From Tilletia caries (Eukaryota > Basidiomycota > Exobasidiomycetes > Tilletiales > Tilletiaceae), in NCBI GenBank assembly GCA_032718865.1, contig JALUTQ010000040.1:806001-870000 (forward strand): 64,000 nt of DNA. Reading direction: 5' to 3'. Position 1 is the stretch's first letter. Each line of letters opens with the position of its first letter. Positions 53,562 to 64,000 of this stretch are shown here, one piece after another. The notes below the pieces were generated by a model. The model was not told the origin of the DNA and did no database searches. It worked only from the letters and a program-made list of their open reading frames with translations. Made by a program: the position numbers and the translations under genes.

Positions 53562-56500
53562 ATGCTCTCATCGCAGACCCTGTGGCGAGCAAGTGGAGAT
53601 CCACCCGCGCGCAAGATGACAGCTCCTCAGCACGATTCAGAATGGGACAAGACCCTGCGCGAAGATCCGTACCAGCAGGACTTCGCGTACGGAGGATCGG
53701 GCGTGTTCCAACCTTCGCGTCCACCCATCGCGGGACAGCCGTCGGCAGCCCAACGGAGCGGACAGGCCAGTCCCACCATCGATCAGTCACGCCAGCTCGG
53801 GGAAGGCAGTGCTCCTGCCTATGCTACCAATGACCCAGCGGCCGGAGCAAGAACCGAAACAGGTCGAGGCCGCGTTCAGATCAGCGAAGAGCTGCCCAAC
53901 CTGCGTGCGGGATACTATACCGACGACACCATCAAGCCGCATCAGCGCACCACGACCGATTCTACCCTCACTTATCCCCCCGGCTATCCGCCAGCCGGCA
54001 GCTCCTACCCGATGACAAGTGGCAAAGCAGGTCTCAACGAAGATTTGGAAGTAGAGCAGCAACAGCAACAGCATTGGCCGGATCCTCAGAGCTACAGGAG
54101 CAATTCGAGCGCAGAATGGGCACGTCTGCTCAATCGAGCTGGATATGCAGCTGCCCCTCAGGCTGACGACTCCAATGACCACAGGCACGACAGCGGAGAC
54201 TGGTCAAGACAGTCCAATGCGTTCCGAGGACCAGGCTCAAAGGCATCTGTGAGTCTTCTGCGTGCGCGCGCGTATGCGACTTACAAAGACACTCGTTATT
54301 GACTTCTTCATGCTTGGTCCCACCAGCCAACAAACTTCCTGTGCCTCCCAATCACTATGGAGGCCATTCGCAAAGTCATCATGATTTTCAGCATCGCTGC
54401 GATCCTCTGGGTGCCAGGGATTGTGGCGCTGTCGGCATACAATGCAGGACCACGCAACAGTTACAGCAAACCTCGGGTCTGGGAAGGTGCGTGCGTCGTA
54501 TCTGTTAACTCGATGTTCTTGGGAGTATGAGCTGTTGCTGAACCTCATTCTCGACTGGGCTGGAACAGTCGGCATTTTTTGGTGGTCGTGCTGGCTCAGC
54601 TCGATCTGGGTTGGCTGGTTCGTCAGTCATTTTATCGCCAGGGCCGTTCCCCGTTTTCTGGGCGGAACAGTCGGTGAGTCGTCCAACAGAGCGCACGCTT
54701 CGTTTGGACTCGTTGTGTTCACATTGCTCTACTCACCATACACAGGCGCGTTTTCGTTGGACATCAAACATTACATTCAGTACCTTGCCGTTCTATCCAA
54801 GTATATTGCCCTCTTTGGCTGGACTATTCTGGTAAGTGGACGAGACGCGCAGGTGATCCCTCCGCATCGCGTCCGCAGAGACGCTGACTGGAGGTGCTTT
54901 GATCCACAGCTCTGGATTTCATGGCTCGCCGTCATTTGGAATAATTTCCAAGATCCAGCTCGCTATGCGACGTCCATTCAAACTTCCAGTAATTCCAATG
55001 CTACGGGCATTGCCGCTCTCGATCCAAACATGCTGTTCAACTCCACAACTATATTGGGCAACTCGAGTCTCACATCTACCTACAACCTCATGTTGACCCT
55101 TACGCACTTGTGGTGAGCTCCAAGGTCATCAAACCCTACCATCGACAAAGGCTGAAATCTATGCCTTCAACACAGGTTCGGCCTCGTCATCTGTTCGGGT
55201 CTGCTCCTGGGCGAGAAGTTCCTGATCCAGGTCATCGCTCTCTCCTTCCACCAAGTCTCGTACGAAGATCGGCTGGCTCAAAACAAGCTTCATATCGAAA
55301 TCCTGACCACACTCTACGACCACGCTCAACAAAGCAGCGCTATCAGCAGTACGGCCAGCAGCCGTCCCGGGACGCCGACTAAATTCGGCACGATGCCCAA
55401 CACGATGAGATCAGAAGCCAGCAAGTCCAGCCGACGCTCCTTCTTTGACTACGAATCGCTGCATCTCCATCGTTGGCCTCACCGCGCCCGTGCAGCGGAA
55501 GGCGGAGGTGGGCCAGCTTTCAGCAAAAACTGCATCATGGGACTTGCAGCCTCCAAGCTCGGTAACGATTCGGCCCTGGCTGTGCAAGATGATCGACTGC
55601 GCTTCGAGAATGGCGTCCCGATACCCAGCACGACCTCTCCGCGCACCACAGTCCTCCTCGCTCTGAGCAGCGCGACCGAGACTCACAAACTGGTATACCG
55701 CATCTTCCGTGCCTTCTCCCATTGTGATCCCGTCGGGGACAAGGAGGGGACGGATCAGGTGGGGCGGGTGATCTTGTATCCGGACGTGTCGCGATACTTC
55801 TCCACGGCGGCCGCAGCCAAGATTGCATGGGAAATGCTGGATAAGGATTACAATGGGAGCGTGACGGAGGACGAGATGTTGGCGGTGGGGCAGGAGATTC
55901 GTCGGGAGCGGGATGCGCTGATGAGCAGCATGCGGGATATTGATTCGGTACGTTCATTCTCTGGTCCTCCTGCTTGGAAGTTGGAACGGTTTCCCTCGTT
56001 CGTTTGCTGATCGGAGCCTGCTTTCTGGCATCTACAGGCTGTTGGAGGACTCGACCGGGTCTTCATGTCGCTCTTCAGCGTCATAAGCGTCGTCGTCATT
56101 GCCGGCCTCATCTCCACCAAGGTGAGCATGATCTGTTGCATTGATCACGTTCAGAACGACGTTCAGATAACTCACCGCTTCTTCTGCCTTAAATGACAGG
56201 TCTCCTCCCTCGTGGGGTCGGTGACGTCGTTTAGAATAGTATTGCTGGGTATATCGTGGCTCCTCGGCTCGACTGGTAAGCTCACAAACAAGGTGGTGAC
56301 ATGGGATCATGGGGACAGTTATTCAGAGATGCTAACAGTTGCACGAATGTAATTCTCACTCTTCCACAGCACGAGAAACTCTTTCTGCTATCATTTTTTT
56401 GTTTGCCAAGGTACGATGCGGATGCAGCCCTGTTTCCCGTGAGCCGAAGGAAAGCTTCGCGATGCTGATCATTCAGTTTCTGTATTGGCTGCAGCACCCT

Positions 56501-57496
56501 TACGATGTCGGAGATCGAGTCGAGGTCGATGGTGGAGGTGGGTCGGCAACGTATGTGGTCGCTGAAATCCAACTGTTAAGCAGTACGTGTTTTGCGGTGT
56601 TGCAAAGTCATGTAGACGATATTGGCTGACTTTCCTTATTTGATCTCACAGCCATCTTCAAAACAACAACGCGAGTCTCCTGAAAGCGTAGCACCATCTC
56701 CGATACTGAGCTTAACGCATCTCATTGTTCTGACACCTTTGTTTGCAGGGGGAAATACGTTCAGGTCAGCAACAGCGAGCTGACCTCAAAGGCAGTGACC
56801 AACCTGAGACGGAGCGGACCGATCGAGGAGACGGTGAACTTTGACGTACCCTACTCGACCACTTTTGAGCAGATCCAGCACCTACGCGAACGAATGATTG
56901 AGTGGATTGCCACACAGCCTCGAGACTTCTTTCCCGGGTTGAACATCGCGGTCGTGGACCTACCAGAGTTCAAGTCGATACGGCTCTCGACTGGAATTCG
57001 GTATAAGAGCAATTGGCAGGCGGGCGGGATCAAGACGCAACGCAAGAACGTGAGTCCACTTCATCTTTGCTCTGATTTGTGCTCGGGAGCCCCTTCTGTT
57101 CTGACCACTCTGCCTCTCCGCCGTTTTCACATTCCACAGCGCTGGATGTGTCGCCTCAAAGAGATCCTCTCGGAGACGGCCATCGCCCTGCCTGATTCTC
57201 GCTCCACCACCCGGATCACAGTGATCCCTTACCCTGCGCCCGAATCCGAAACAAACAAACCAACGCCGGCCGAAGCTCTCATGGCCACCCGTGGAACTGA
57301 CAGCGGAACATCTCGGGAGTACAACTTCCTGGACGACGCGAATGGACAGGATGCAAAGGTGCTCAATACGCAGCCGGTACGCCAACGGGCTGAAGGGGAA
57401 GGATGGAGCAGTGGAAGTGCTGCGAGGGGGTCACACGTTGCAGGAGCGACATCTGATCCGAGGAAGCGGCCGTTGAATAGCGGTTCGATTGCTTAG
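53562..57496 (+). CDS. EF-hand MscS-like mechanosensitive channel
   Basis: This is an ion channel of the fungal Msy1/Msy2 type, which is ER-located and responds to hypo-osmotic stress. Thirteen exons join in frame to 992 aa: 53562-54248, 54327-54486, 54569-54673, 54746-54831, 54910-55112, 55176-55947, 56038-56121, 56200-56275, 56370-56410, 56495-56582, 56652-56670, 56749-57049, 57140-57496. An unordered N terminus (about 230 aa) precedes several membrane helices (VIMIFSIAAILWVPGIVAL, VGIFWWSCWLSSIWVGWFV), then an EF-hand (DKDYNGSVTEDE, about residue 640), then the pore helix region and the MscS beta domain (HPYDVGDRVEVDGGG). The intron after 56670 has a GC donor (GCGAGT), the only choice that keeps frame. 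Confidence 0.85.
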
Positions 57497-57889
57497 ATGG
57501 CACGGAGCATGTATTCTACTTTCAGAACGGAATGGGATCTTACTTGTAGACATTGCCTCTCACAACTTTGTACGAGAACATGCAACTGGAAAGAAGAGAG
57601 GGCACGATAACTGAGCGTTTCGCTGGTGTCCGGACGAGGTGAAAGGAAGGAAGAAGCGACTCGCCGAACGTAACTTTCCCCAACAAACAAACAAACAGAT
57701 TCCCACGCTTTTTAACGCAGGGAGACTGGTGATTCACTGCATGAGAGAAAAAAACGGGAGCAATCGTTGAGTCGTCTTCCTTTAAAATAACGTTCGTTTT
57801 CAGGAGTAGGCAGGCACGCTGGCATCGTGAATTTGCATGACAGTTAATGTGTTGATGAATATCAAGCGGGAGACGAAGTCGTTACCTTC
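57497..57889. other. intergenic region
   Basis: This is the 3' region of the MscS gene. No gene is seen. An AACAAACAAACAAACAG run lies at about 57684-57700. Confidence 0.5.
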
Positions 57890-58279
57890 CTATCGCGTCC
57901 CCGTTACCTTCTCCCCCACCTTTCTCGCATACTGCGTTTCGGCCCGATCGACCAGTTCGTTTACAGCCGGTTTTGGCCAAGGCGAATTTAGGAAGACTTG
58001 CGTCGCCGCCGCGTAGTCAGCGACGACAATTGCCGGTTGCCGAATGGAGTTGTGAATGGCCTGGACGGTCTTGCCTGTAAGATGATGTCGATCTGGGTAG
58101 GAGCCGAGGAACCAGTGTTGGACGCCTGTGCCTGGGTAGGAAGCGATCTTGGAAAGTGCGATGGCGGCATTGTAGACTCTGATTATTATGAGGGGAATGA
58201 GGAGAGAGCAAGTGATGAGGAGAACGAGGAGGAGGATGGGCCATACTGTGAGGTGGGGAAGGGTGAGCTCAAACTGCAT
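57890..58279 (-). pseudogene. orphan membrane-anchored fragment, possibly cytochrome P450 N terminus
   Basis: The 129-codon frame opens with a membrane anchor (LTVWPILLLVLLITCSLLIPLIII). A stretch like the start of a microsomal P450 follows (YPGTGVQHWFLGSYPDRHH, PAIVVADYAAATQVFL), then it stops. There is no I-helix, ExxR or heme-Cys region downstream. It may be a truncated P450 gene left behind by a rearrangement, or an unrelated small membrane protein. The family call is weak. Confidence 0.35.
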
Positions 58280-58646
58280 GACTTCGGAATCCAGAAAGCA
58301 AGAAGGGTCAGAGCGAAGGACGTGAGAGAAGAAGCTATAGCCAGGACAGGGGGGAATAGGGTCGTGACTAGTGACTCGTGGGTCAAAAGCTTTGGCATGG
58401 CTTGTGCTATAGTTCACTTTGTGTCTCTGGCGAGTTTTTCTCTCATGCCACGTAATGTACAGCTTGAAGCTTTCGCCGCAGAGAGATGGACTGAATCGCC
58501 ACAATTGTAGACCGCGACACCCTCGGATAGCATGTCGTCTCCACTGTCCACGACCTTCGTAAGAACGTGTTTCCGCCGACCAGTGGAGCAGAAGTCATTA
58601 CTGGCCTGGGATTTTCGCCGCCTATGGCTGGGGAAGTACGGGATAT

Positions 58647-60007
58647 TCAGCCCCGACCAGGAGAGGAAGCGCAGTTGGACGCAGCCAATCGTTCGCGGAG
58701 GCATTTGATCGTCTTGTCCCTGTACAATTGAGGCCGAGCAAATAGATGAGAGGGGAACGGGCAGGGTCAGCGTCGGGAGTGCGTTCGAATAGCCTCATCG
58801 GCTGCCTGAACCTATGTAGGACCAACGACGAAGGACTCACTTGGCGTCGATCTTGCGCATGAATGCACGCCGCTCTTTTTCCCACTCCCTCTGCGCTTGT
58901 TGCAGCGACTGGGTTAAAGCCGCCTGTACGCTCGTCTGCACTTCAGCAAAGACGGGTTGGAGTGATTCCTGTGGATGCTCCTCATTTCCTCCGTTGCTGC
59001 GTCCTCGAGTTGTGAGAGAAGCGTGCACGAAGGGAGAGCTGAAGCTGAAGTCGAAGCTGGGACTTTGACCAGGTTGAGGTATGCGATGCTTTGGAGGTGT
59101 TTGGGGCGAGGAAGCGGTCCCGATGGGCATGTATGCTGTCGCTTCGGACTCAGCAAAAGCAAGCGGACGAAGCTGTGTCTGAGGATGATGAGGGTGGCTC
59201 GATTCACCCCTTCCTGCGTGTGGACCATCGCTGTTGCCATTCCGCGGGAGGTGGTCGTGGGTGTATGCGGTCTCTGAGCTCGGCGATTGTTCGATCTATG
59301 TAAAGGGAAAGGAAACGTTCGTCAATATGGACTCTTGCTCATGAGTATTGCTGGATCCACCTCGATGAACGGACCGTGTCAGAGCTCACCATCCCTCCGT
59401 ACGAGGGTACAGGCGGGGAACCGCGCTGAGTCGAATGTGAAAGCCTGGCGCATTCAGCCTCTGGCAACCCGAGTCCTTCGCGTTCCTCTTGTGGAATCTC
59501 AAACCGTCCTCTCGAAACGGTCGCAGCAGGAGCAGTAGCAGGAGCAGGAGCAGGGGCAACAGGTGAGCCGCGGATCGCAACATAAGGCCTGAACCGAGTC
59601 GCGCCTTGCGGGCCATCTGGAATCTTGCGACGCTTCGGAGGGGACTCGGTATTCGAGCGGAATGACTTGACTTCGGCGTCGTCATCAATTTTGAGATCCT
59701 CGTCGAGGCCGTCCCATGCATCGTCGTCGAGTGTGGCAGCCAGCTGGAGACAGTCTTGAATTTCTGCGTCGACGGCTGATGGAGTGAGGTTTGAGTTGTT
59801 CGACTGCGGGCGTCCGCGACGCGTTCCAGCTACAAGCGACGGAAATGCGCATTTAAGTGATGTTCTGCTGCGCGACCACAAAACACGCATCGCACATAGG
59901 CACGCACCTGAGTCGGATCCTTGTCCAGACTTGAAGGCAGCGAGTAGCTGACCTTGGCCGACCTTTCGCAGCGGACCCTGCTGAGTCGCGAACGTATCTG
60001 CATTCAT
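58647..60007 (-). CDS. unknown protein with C-terminal coiled coil
   Basis: Four exons (59908-60007, 59390-59829, 58841-59295, 58647-58719) join in frame to 355 aa starting MNADTFATQQGPLRKVGQG. It has a basic patch (AGTRRGRPQS), an acidic stretch (LDDDAWDGLDEDLKIDDDAE), a possible nuclear signal (SPPKRRKIP), an Ala/Pro repeat (APAPAPATAPAA), and a coiled coil near the end (QSLQQAQREWEKERRAFMRK, then KTIKCLRERL). No family is recognised. An additional upstream exon near 60250-60350 (MVYSWFTPSNPTWGPPL) is possible, in which case the true start is further upstream. Confidence 0.6.
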
Positions 60008-60543
60008 TCAGGGCGTAGCAGAAATTGTCAGCCTGAGGAATGTTCATCCTTCACAGCATGTACACGTCTCGTGCGCACGCACGGTTCTGCATGGGTGTGT
60101 GGTAAGCTTGATCTATGGAAGGCAAAGGACGACAGGAGTTGAGAAAGAATGGGAGATGATCAGCGCTTCAATATTCGTCAGAGGGAGTCGAGGAGGGAAA
60201 GGGGAATGTCAGAAATCGCGTGCCTGGTGTGTGATTGACTTGTTGCTCGCCTGGAGCGTGTTGAGCTTCGTGGGCTGGCGATCGTACAGCCAGAGGAGGT
60301 CCCCAGGTCGGGTTGGAGGGGGTAAACCAACTATAGACCATTGTTGTAGGTGAGGGAGAAGGTGTGTGAGCGGTGATGGAGAGATTAAACGGGTTGCTTG
60401 TGCATAAATGCTGCAAGCAGGCCTTCAATCTTATGTAACACCATTCGTATGAACACCTTCCTGTGGACAGACCACGAATCCATTACTGCGACGTCTGTGT
60501 CGTTCTGCCTATGCACACCCTCGTTGCCCTCCATACGCCCTGC
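60008..60543. other. region between the unknown gene and GABA aminotransferase
   Basis: It holds the promoter side of the unknown minus-strand gene, with a possible extra 5' exon (about 60230-60350), and the 3' end of the aminotransferase. Nothing else is seen. Confidence 0.4.
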
Positions 60544-62594
60544 TTAAAGATCCTTCAATGCTCGCTCCAACGCATACAACAGCACGTCGGCGTGCGTCTC
60601 CTCAAAAACGAGCATCGGACGCAACCTCACCGCACGCTCTCCACAACCACCCATGTTGATCCCCCACTCGTTCCTCATCTTACCAATCAGCCGATCCCGA
60701 GCCTCAGCTGTGGGCGCATCCCAGGCGATAAACGTGCCCTCTCCTTTTCCGCGCAGGTTTTGAATCTTGTTGTGGCCCGGCGATCCTGGTTTGCCAAGGG
60801 ACGACAGTGAAGAGTAGAGTTTGTCACCGATGGCGGCCGTTTTAGAGACGAGGGAGTGCTCCTTGATGACCTTGATGATTTCGCGTGCTTTGAGAAGCTC
60901 GATGGGATGTCCCATCCAAGTGTTGTAGCTGATAAGGTCAAGATATAAAAGCTCAGGTGCCGGTCTGTCTCAGCAGACTCCAGTGACAGCTCCCACTCAC
61001 TTGCGGTACGCAACCGTTGGTCTTGTGTCCACGTTATGGTAGAAGCCAGCCGCCTGAGGATGGACAAAAAATGAGTCGTTCAAGCCTCGAGATCGTGAAC
61101 GAAGCACAGCATCATGTACGCACCTGCATCTTCTTGGAGAAGACGACAAAGTCAGGCGGAGTCTGCAGATTCCACTTTTCGTGGGCCCAAAACGTTCCCG
61201 TGGCTCCAACGCCTGTCTGAACCTCATCAACAATAAAGTAGACACCTTGTCGTTTGGTAACCTCTCGCAAACCACGGAAGAAGGCAGGCGAGGCGTGCAT
61301 GTCACCTCCCTCTGAAGCAATTGGTTCGACAATAAGGGCTGCGATGGGCTTCCCGTTTCGCTTGTGTTGCTCGATGGTGTCCTCGACTTGAGCGAGAGTG
61401 TCTTGCTCTGCCTTTTGATTCTCAGACGCATTCTCCTCGAGCGGGTAGAGGACCGCTGGCCAAGGTACGGCCGGCCAGTCGAAGGCGGGAATGTCAACCT
61501 TGTGAATGGCCTTGCTTCGAGTTGTCGAGAGAGATCCGAACAATCGGCCGTGGAACTGGAAAGTAGGGGATGGGCACGTTAATGGCTTGATAATAATGGA
61601 AAAACAGTACTGCACTGGCCTGGCTATGAGACTCACACCCTGGCCGAAGGAGAGAATGCTCATCTGGGGCGATCCCGGAGCCTGGTTCTTCATGCACGAG
61701 CTGAGTTCTTCAGCGGAAAAGCTGACAGCGTCATCTCCGCGTTCTCGGGCACGGTAGGCCATGAAGGCAGCTTTGTACGCAATCTGCAGATAGAGAAAGA
61801 CCATAGGGTTAGTCTGAGCTCGACATCGAGACATCTTCGCAGTGTTCGGAGAAGCAGATAGTACCTCGTTTGAGCAGGACCCGCACATGGCGGTAAAGAT
61901 GTCGTTCACGCCTTTAGGTCGGACTTGACCAAGACTGGACTCAACCCATTGGGCCCAGGTCGTCGGAGGGTAGGACCCCAAGGCGGGCCTGTTCATAGCA
62001 GCCCGGGCGAACTCGTCCGTCTTGGCGAGGGCCACTGAGGAGACGGAACGTTCAGAACTCGGTGCCGAGGGTGAGAGGGTGAAAAACGACTTACTCAAAG
62101 AAGGATTGTTGTAGCCGATTCCGATCGAAGCAATCTGGGCAAAGACGTCCAGCATCTTGTTGCCATCAGCGTCGACGATATAGTTCCTGAAGATGACAGA
62201 CACATGTGAACTTGGCTGCCGGCTACCCTCATAGGCAGAAAGAACAAGAACTCACCCGTCGCATTTTTCATAGTCTGGAGATCGAAAAGCAGGCTGACCA
62301 GCGATCAGCATGGGACGATATTCTGCGAGGACAGAGCGTGAAGTACGCACCGACTACGAAAGTATGGGCCAGGGTTGAAGAGAAGGTATCGATTTCAGCA
62401 CTGAGCTCTTTGGACCGGGGCCCTGGCACAGATGTGGAGAGCGAAGGCGCGGTGGGTTCGGAGGGGAAGAAGCTCGACTTCGTCTTCAGCGGGATTGACG
62501 GCGAAGGGGCAGCATGAGTTGCGAGGGAGCGGACACAGAGCGAGGTCTGCTTTGCCCGGCTGAGCATCCGACTTCGAAGGACGTGCGCAGACAT
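60544..62594 (-). CDS. UGA1: 4-aminobutyrate aminotransferase (GABA transaminase)
   Basis: This PLP enzyme converts GABA and 2-oxoglutarate to succinic semialdehyde and glutamate. The minus-strand gene runs from the ATG at 62592-62594 through several small exons to TAA at 60544-60546, about 500 aa. It shows a Ser/Thr/Arg-rich N terminus (possible mitochondrial presequence), [33 protein letters not shown] split over exons 2-3 (exon 2 is 19 nt), FTAMCGSCSNE, FHGRLFGSLSTTRSK, ALIVEPIASEGGD, YFIVDEVQTGVGATGTFWA with the PLP Asp, VVFSKKMQ with the PLP Lys, and EINMGG-like GINMGGCGERAVRLRPML. All catalytic landmarks are present. Confidence 0.87.
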
Positions 62595-63222
62595 CTTGTG
62601 AGTTACTTATGGTTGACGAGATACAAGATATGTATAAATGGTCAGGACAGAGGAGAAGGGGAAAGGGAAAGGGAAAGGAGAGAGGACAGGAGGGCAAGGC
62701 GAGAGGGAGATGAGGCGATGAGGTGCTACAGCTGGTGAGAGGTCCGAGCGACGACAGACTGACCAGCCTCGCCACGTCGTTCGTTCACCTTCGCCGCTGC
62801 TTCGGTCCCGACAGCATGAAGCATCTCGCTGCCGGAGGAGAACTCAGAACAAACTTTCCCTTTGTCTCGCGTCGCGCTCGCGGAAGAAGATGGTGTCGCG
62901 TCAGATAAGATGTAATCGCTGTCGCTCGTCCTCGGCTGACGTGAGGACGTGACGCGTGTGGATGTGACACGTGGCACCGCGTCGCGTCGGGTGCGTGGAA
63001 AACTTTTGAGTCGAGCCGACGAGCGTCGGTGCCACTGACCGGACGACCATCTCCTCAAGGTCGTCCTTCTCACATCACACTCAGTCCTCACTGTTGCGTC
63101 AAGTGCGCAGTTGAGTAGTACGTTCGATTCCTCTTTTCTTTGCCCTCTTCAACTCTACCATCATCACATCTACATCTTCTTCGCTTTCATCCCTCTCTCC
63201 TTCCTCGAGCAGCTCTATCGTC
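62595..63222. promoter_or_regulatory. intergenic region between GABA aminotransferase and the right-edge DIRS element
   Basis: It is the divergent upstream region of the aminotransferase, with a GGGAAA repeat at about 62660-62680 (C/T-rich on the gene strand). The 5' end of the second DIRS-like element probably lies within the last 200 bases but is not defined. Confidence 0.4.
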
Positions 63223-64000
63223 ATGGCACCTCGGCCCACCCGTAACTCTGGTGGCCTTGGCAACCTCGAAACCCCGCTCCTGCTGCTTCCCGAGCCCAGT
63301 CTGGCTCTTCTCCCAACTCCACGGTCGAGCAAATGCAACAAGTTCAAGCGCAAGCTCGGCTGGTCGACAACTCTGCTGCTGGTGCGGGTGCGGACGTGGT
63401 CGAGGACGACCTGGTTGAGGCGAACGAGCAAGAGGACGTTGCCCCGGAAGACAATCGTGCTCCGGTGGCTGACGAGGTGGGCATCCAGGACGACCTCCAG
63501 CGCAACGTCATCGAGTACGCGCCCCGTCGTATCCCCGACTACGCCAATCTCGACCTCGAAGAGGACGTTCGGCAGTTCTTCAAAAGCTGTGATCCGGATG
63601 CGCTGGCCCACAAGAAGCGCGTTGAAGACGGTCTTCGTGGCGCGCTCCAGGATCCATTCGAGGAGCCCCAACAAGGTCCTTTCCCCAAGCACCGGGAACC
63701 GGAGCAGCACAAGGTCACAAAGACCTACGCCTCCAAAGGGAAAGCTCGCCGTCGCTCCTCCGACTCGGACTCGGAGCTCAGTGAGGAGGTGCGTCGACAG
63801 ATCCGTCGACAACTCAAGTCTCAACGGCCTAGAACTCCGGAGCGCACCAATGTCGACGACCTCTTCAACCTGTTCAAGCAGCTCTCGCCGAGCTCGAAGC
63901 AGGAGGCGGTCGGTCGACTGGCGACGAAGGGTCAAGATGCCGCGGACTCGGACTCTGATGCGTCCTACGGTAATCCTTACACCAAGAAGAAGCCATCATT
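63223..64000 (+). mobile_element. 5' part of a second DIRS-like element (gag), cut by the window end
   Basis: An open frame from 63333 to the window end encodes an acidic then Arg/Ser-rich protein with VDDLFNLFKQLSPSSKQE and GNPYTKKKPS. These parallel HIDLIGHFEKLSPRSK and ANPYRQRRSQ of the DIRS gag at 6137. An ATG at 63223 (MAPRPTRNSGGLGN) is in another frame and joins this frame only with a one-base shift around 63262-63270. It is a different subfamily from the first element, since similarity is limited to these blocks. Confidence 0.6.

Noticed and set aside
54487..54568. Reading YELLLNLILDWAGT as part of the MscS channel
   Set aside because: It looks hydrophobic but cannot be joined in phase. 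Using the acceptor GGAACAG at 54568 keeps frame and gives VGIFWWS, matching the family, so these bases are intron.
63140..63418. 92-codon frame at the right edge
   Set aside because: It is out of frame with the gag-like frame that runs on from 63333 and has no domain.

Overview
The window looks like nuclear DNA of a basidiomycete fungus, and I would not go below phylum. Genes are split by many short introns of about 50-90 nt, mostly GTGAGT/GTAAGT...CAG. The gene set is fungal: Pho85-type cyclin, PEX3, RNA polymerase III C17, an Ars2/SERRATE homologue and an EF-hand MscS channel. The transposons (DIRS-like, REL-endonuclease LINE, MULE, CACTA-like) fit a fungus as well.

Layout: 1-1.3 kb is gene-free with two tRNA-like pol III box pairs. 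Then come RPC17 (1.3-2.0 kb), the 5' end of a secreted SGNH/CE16-type esterase gene (2.5-2.8 kb) cut off by a partial cyclin copy (2.8-4.4 kb), and a six-exon isochorismatase-family gene with a 5-nt microexon (4.5-5.6 kb). A decayed DIRS-like tyrosine-recombinase retrotransposon (6.1-11.9 kb) has its gag split by about 700 bp of ACAGTTAC-type repeats. An eight-exon Ars2/SERRATE gene follows (13.0-17.1 kb), facing the complete Pcl-type cyclin (17.8-19.25 kb, minus strand). The partial copy at 2.8-4.4 kb is an inverted duplicate of this cyclin's 3' two thirds. A gene-poor stretch (19.3-24.5 kb) leads to an R2/CRE-type non-LTR retrotransposon with one frameshift (24.5-27.6 kb). A PlsB-type acyltransferase gene (29.4-32.8 kb, minus) and PEX3 (33.1-35.6 kb, plus) form a divergent pair, followed by a small secreted cysteine-rich protein gene (36.1-36.65 kb, minus).

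From 39,110 to 50,369 lies a complete Mutator-like element (MULE) of 11.26 kb. It has inverted termini, a 9-bp target duplication (TTTAAATTT), a DDE/SWIM/AT-hook transposase, and, upstream on the same strand, a Ulp1-like protease domain that the predicted splice joins in frame to the transposase. A 652-bp CACTG...CAGTG non-autonomous element with perfect 43-bp inverted repeats and an AAG target duplication is nested inside it. To the right are a GT31 glycosyltransferase (50.9-52.9 kb), an EF-hand MscS-like channel (53.6-57.5 kb), an orphan P450-like N-terminal fragment (57.9-58.3 kb), an unknown coiled-coil protein (58.6-60.0 kb), a GABA aminotransferase (60.5-62.6 kb, minus) and the start of a second DIRS-like gag that runs off the end.

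Host genes touch peroxisome biogenesis, glycerolipid synthesis, GABA catabolism, RNA polymerase III and nuclear RNA processing, and do not form a cluster. Every host gene model is frame-clean across its introns, whereas every autonomous transposon carries frameshifts. This argues that the transposon lesions are real decay and not poor sequence.
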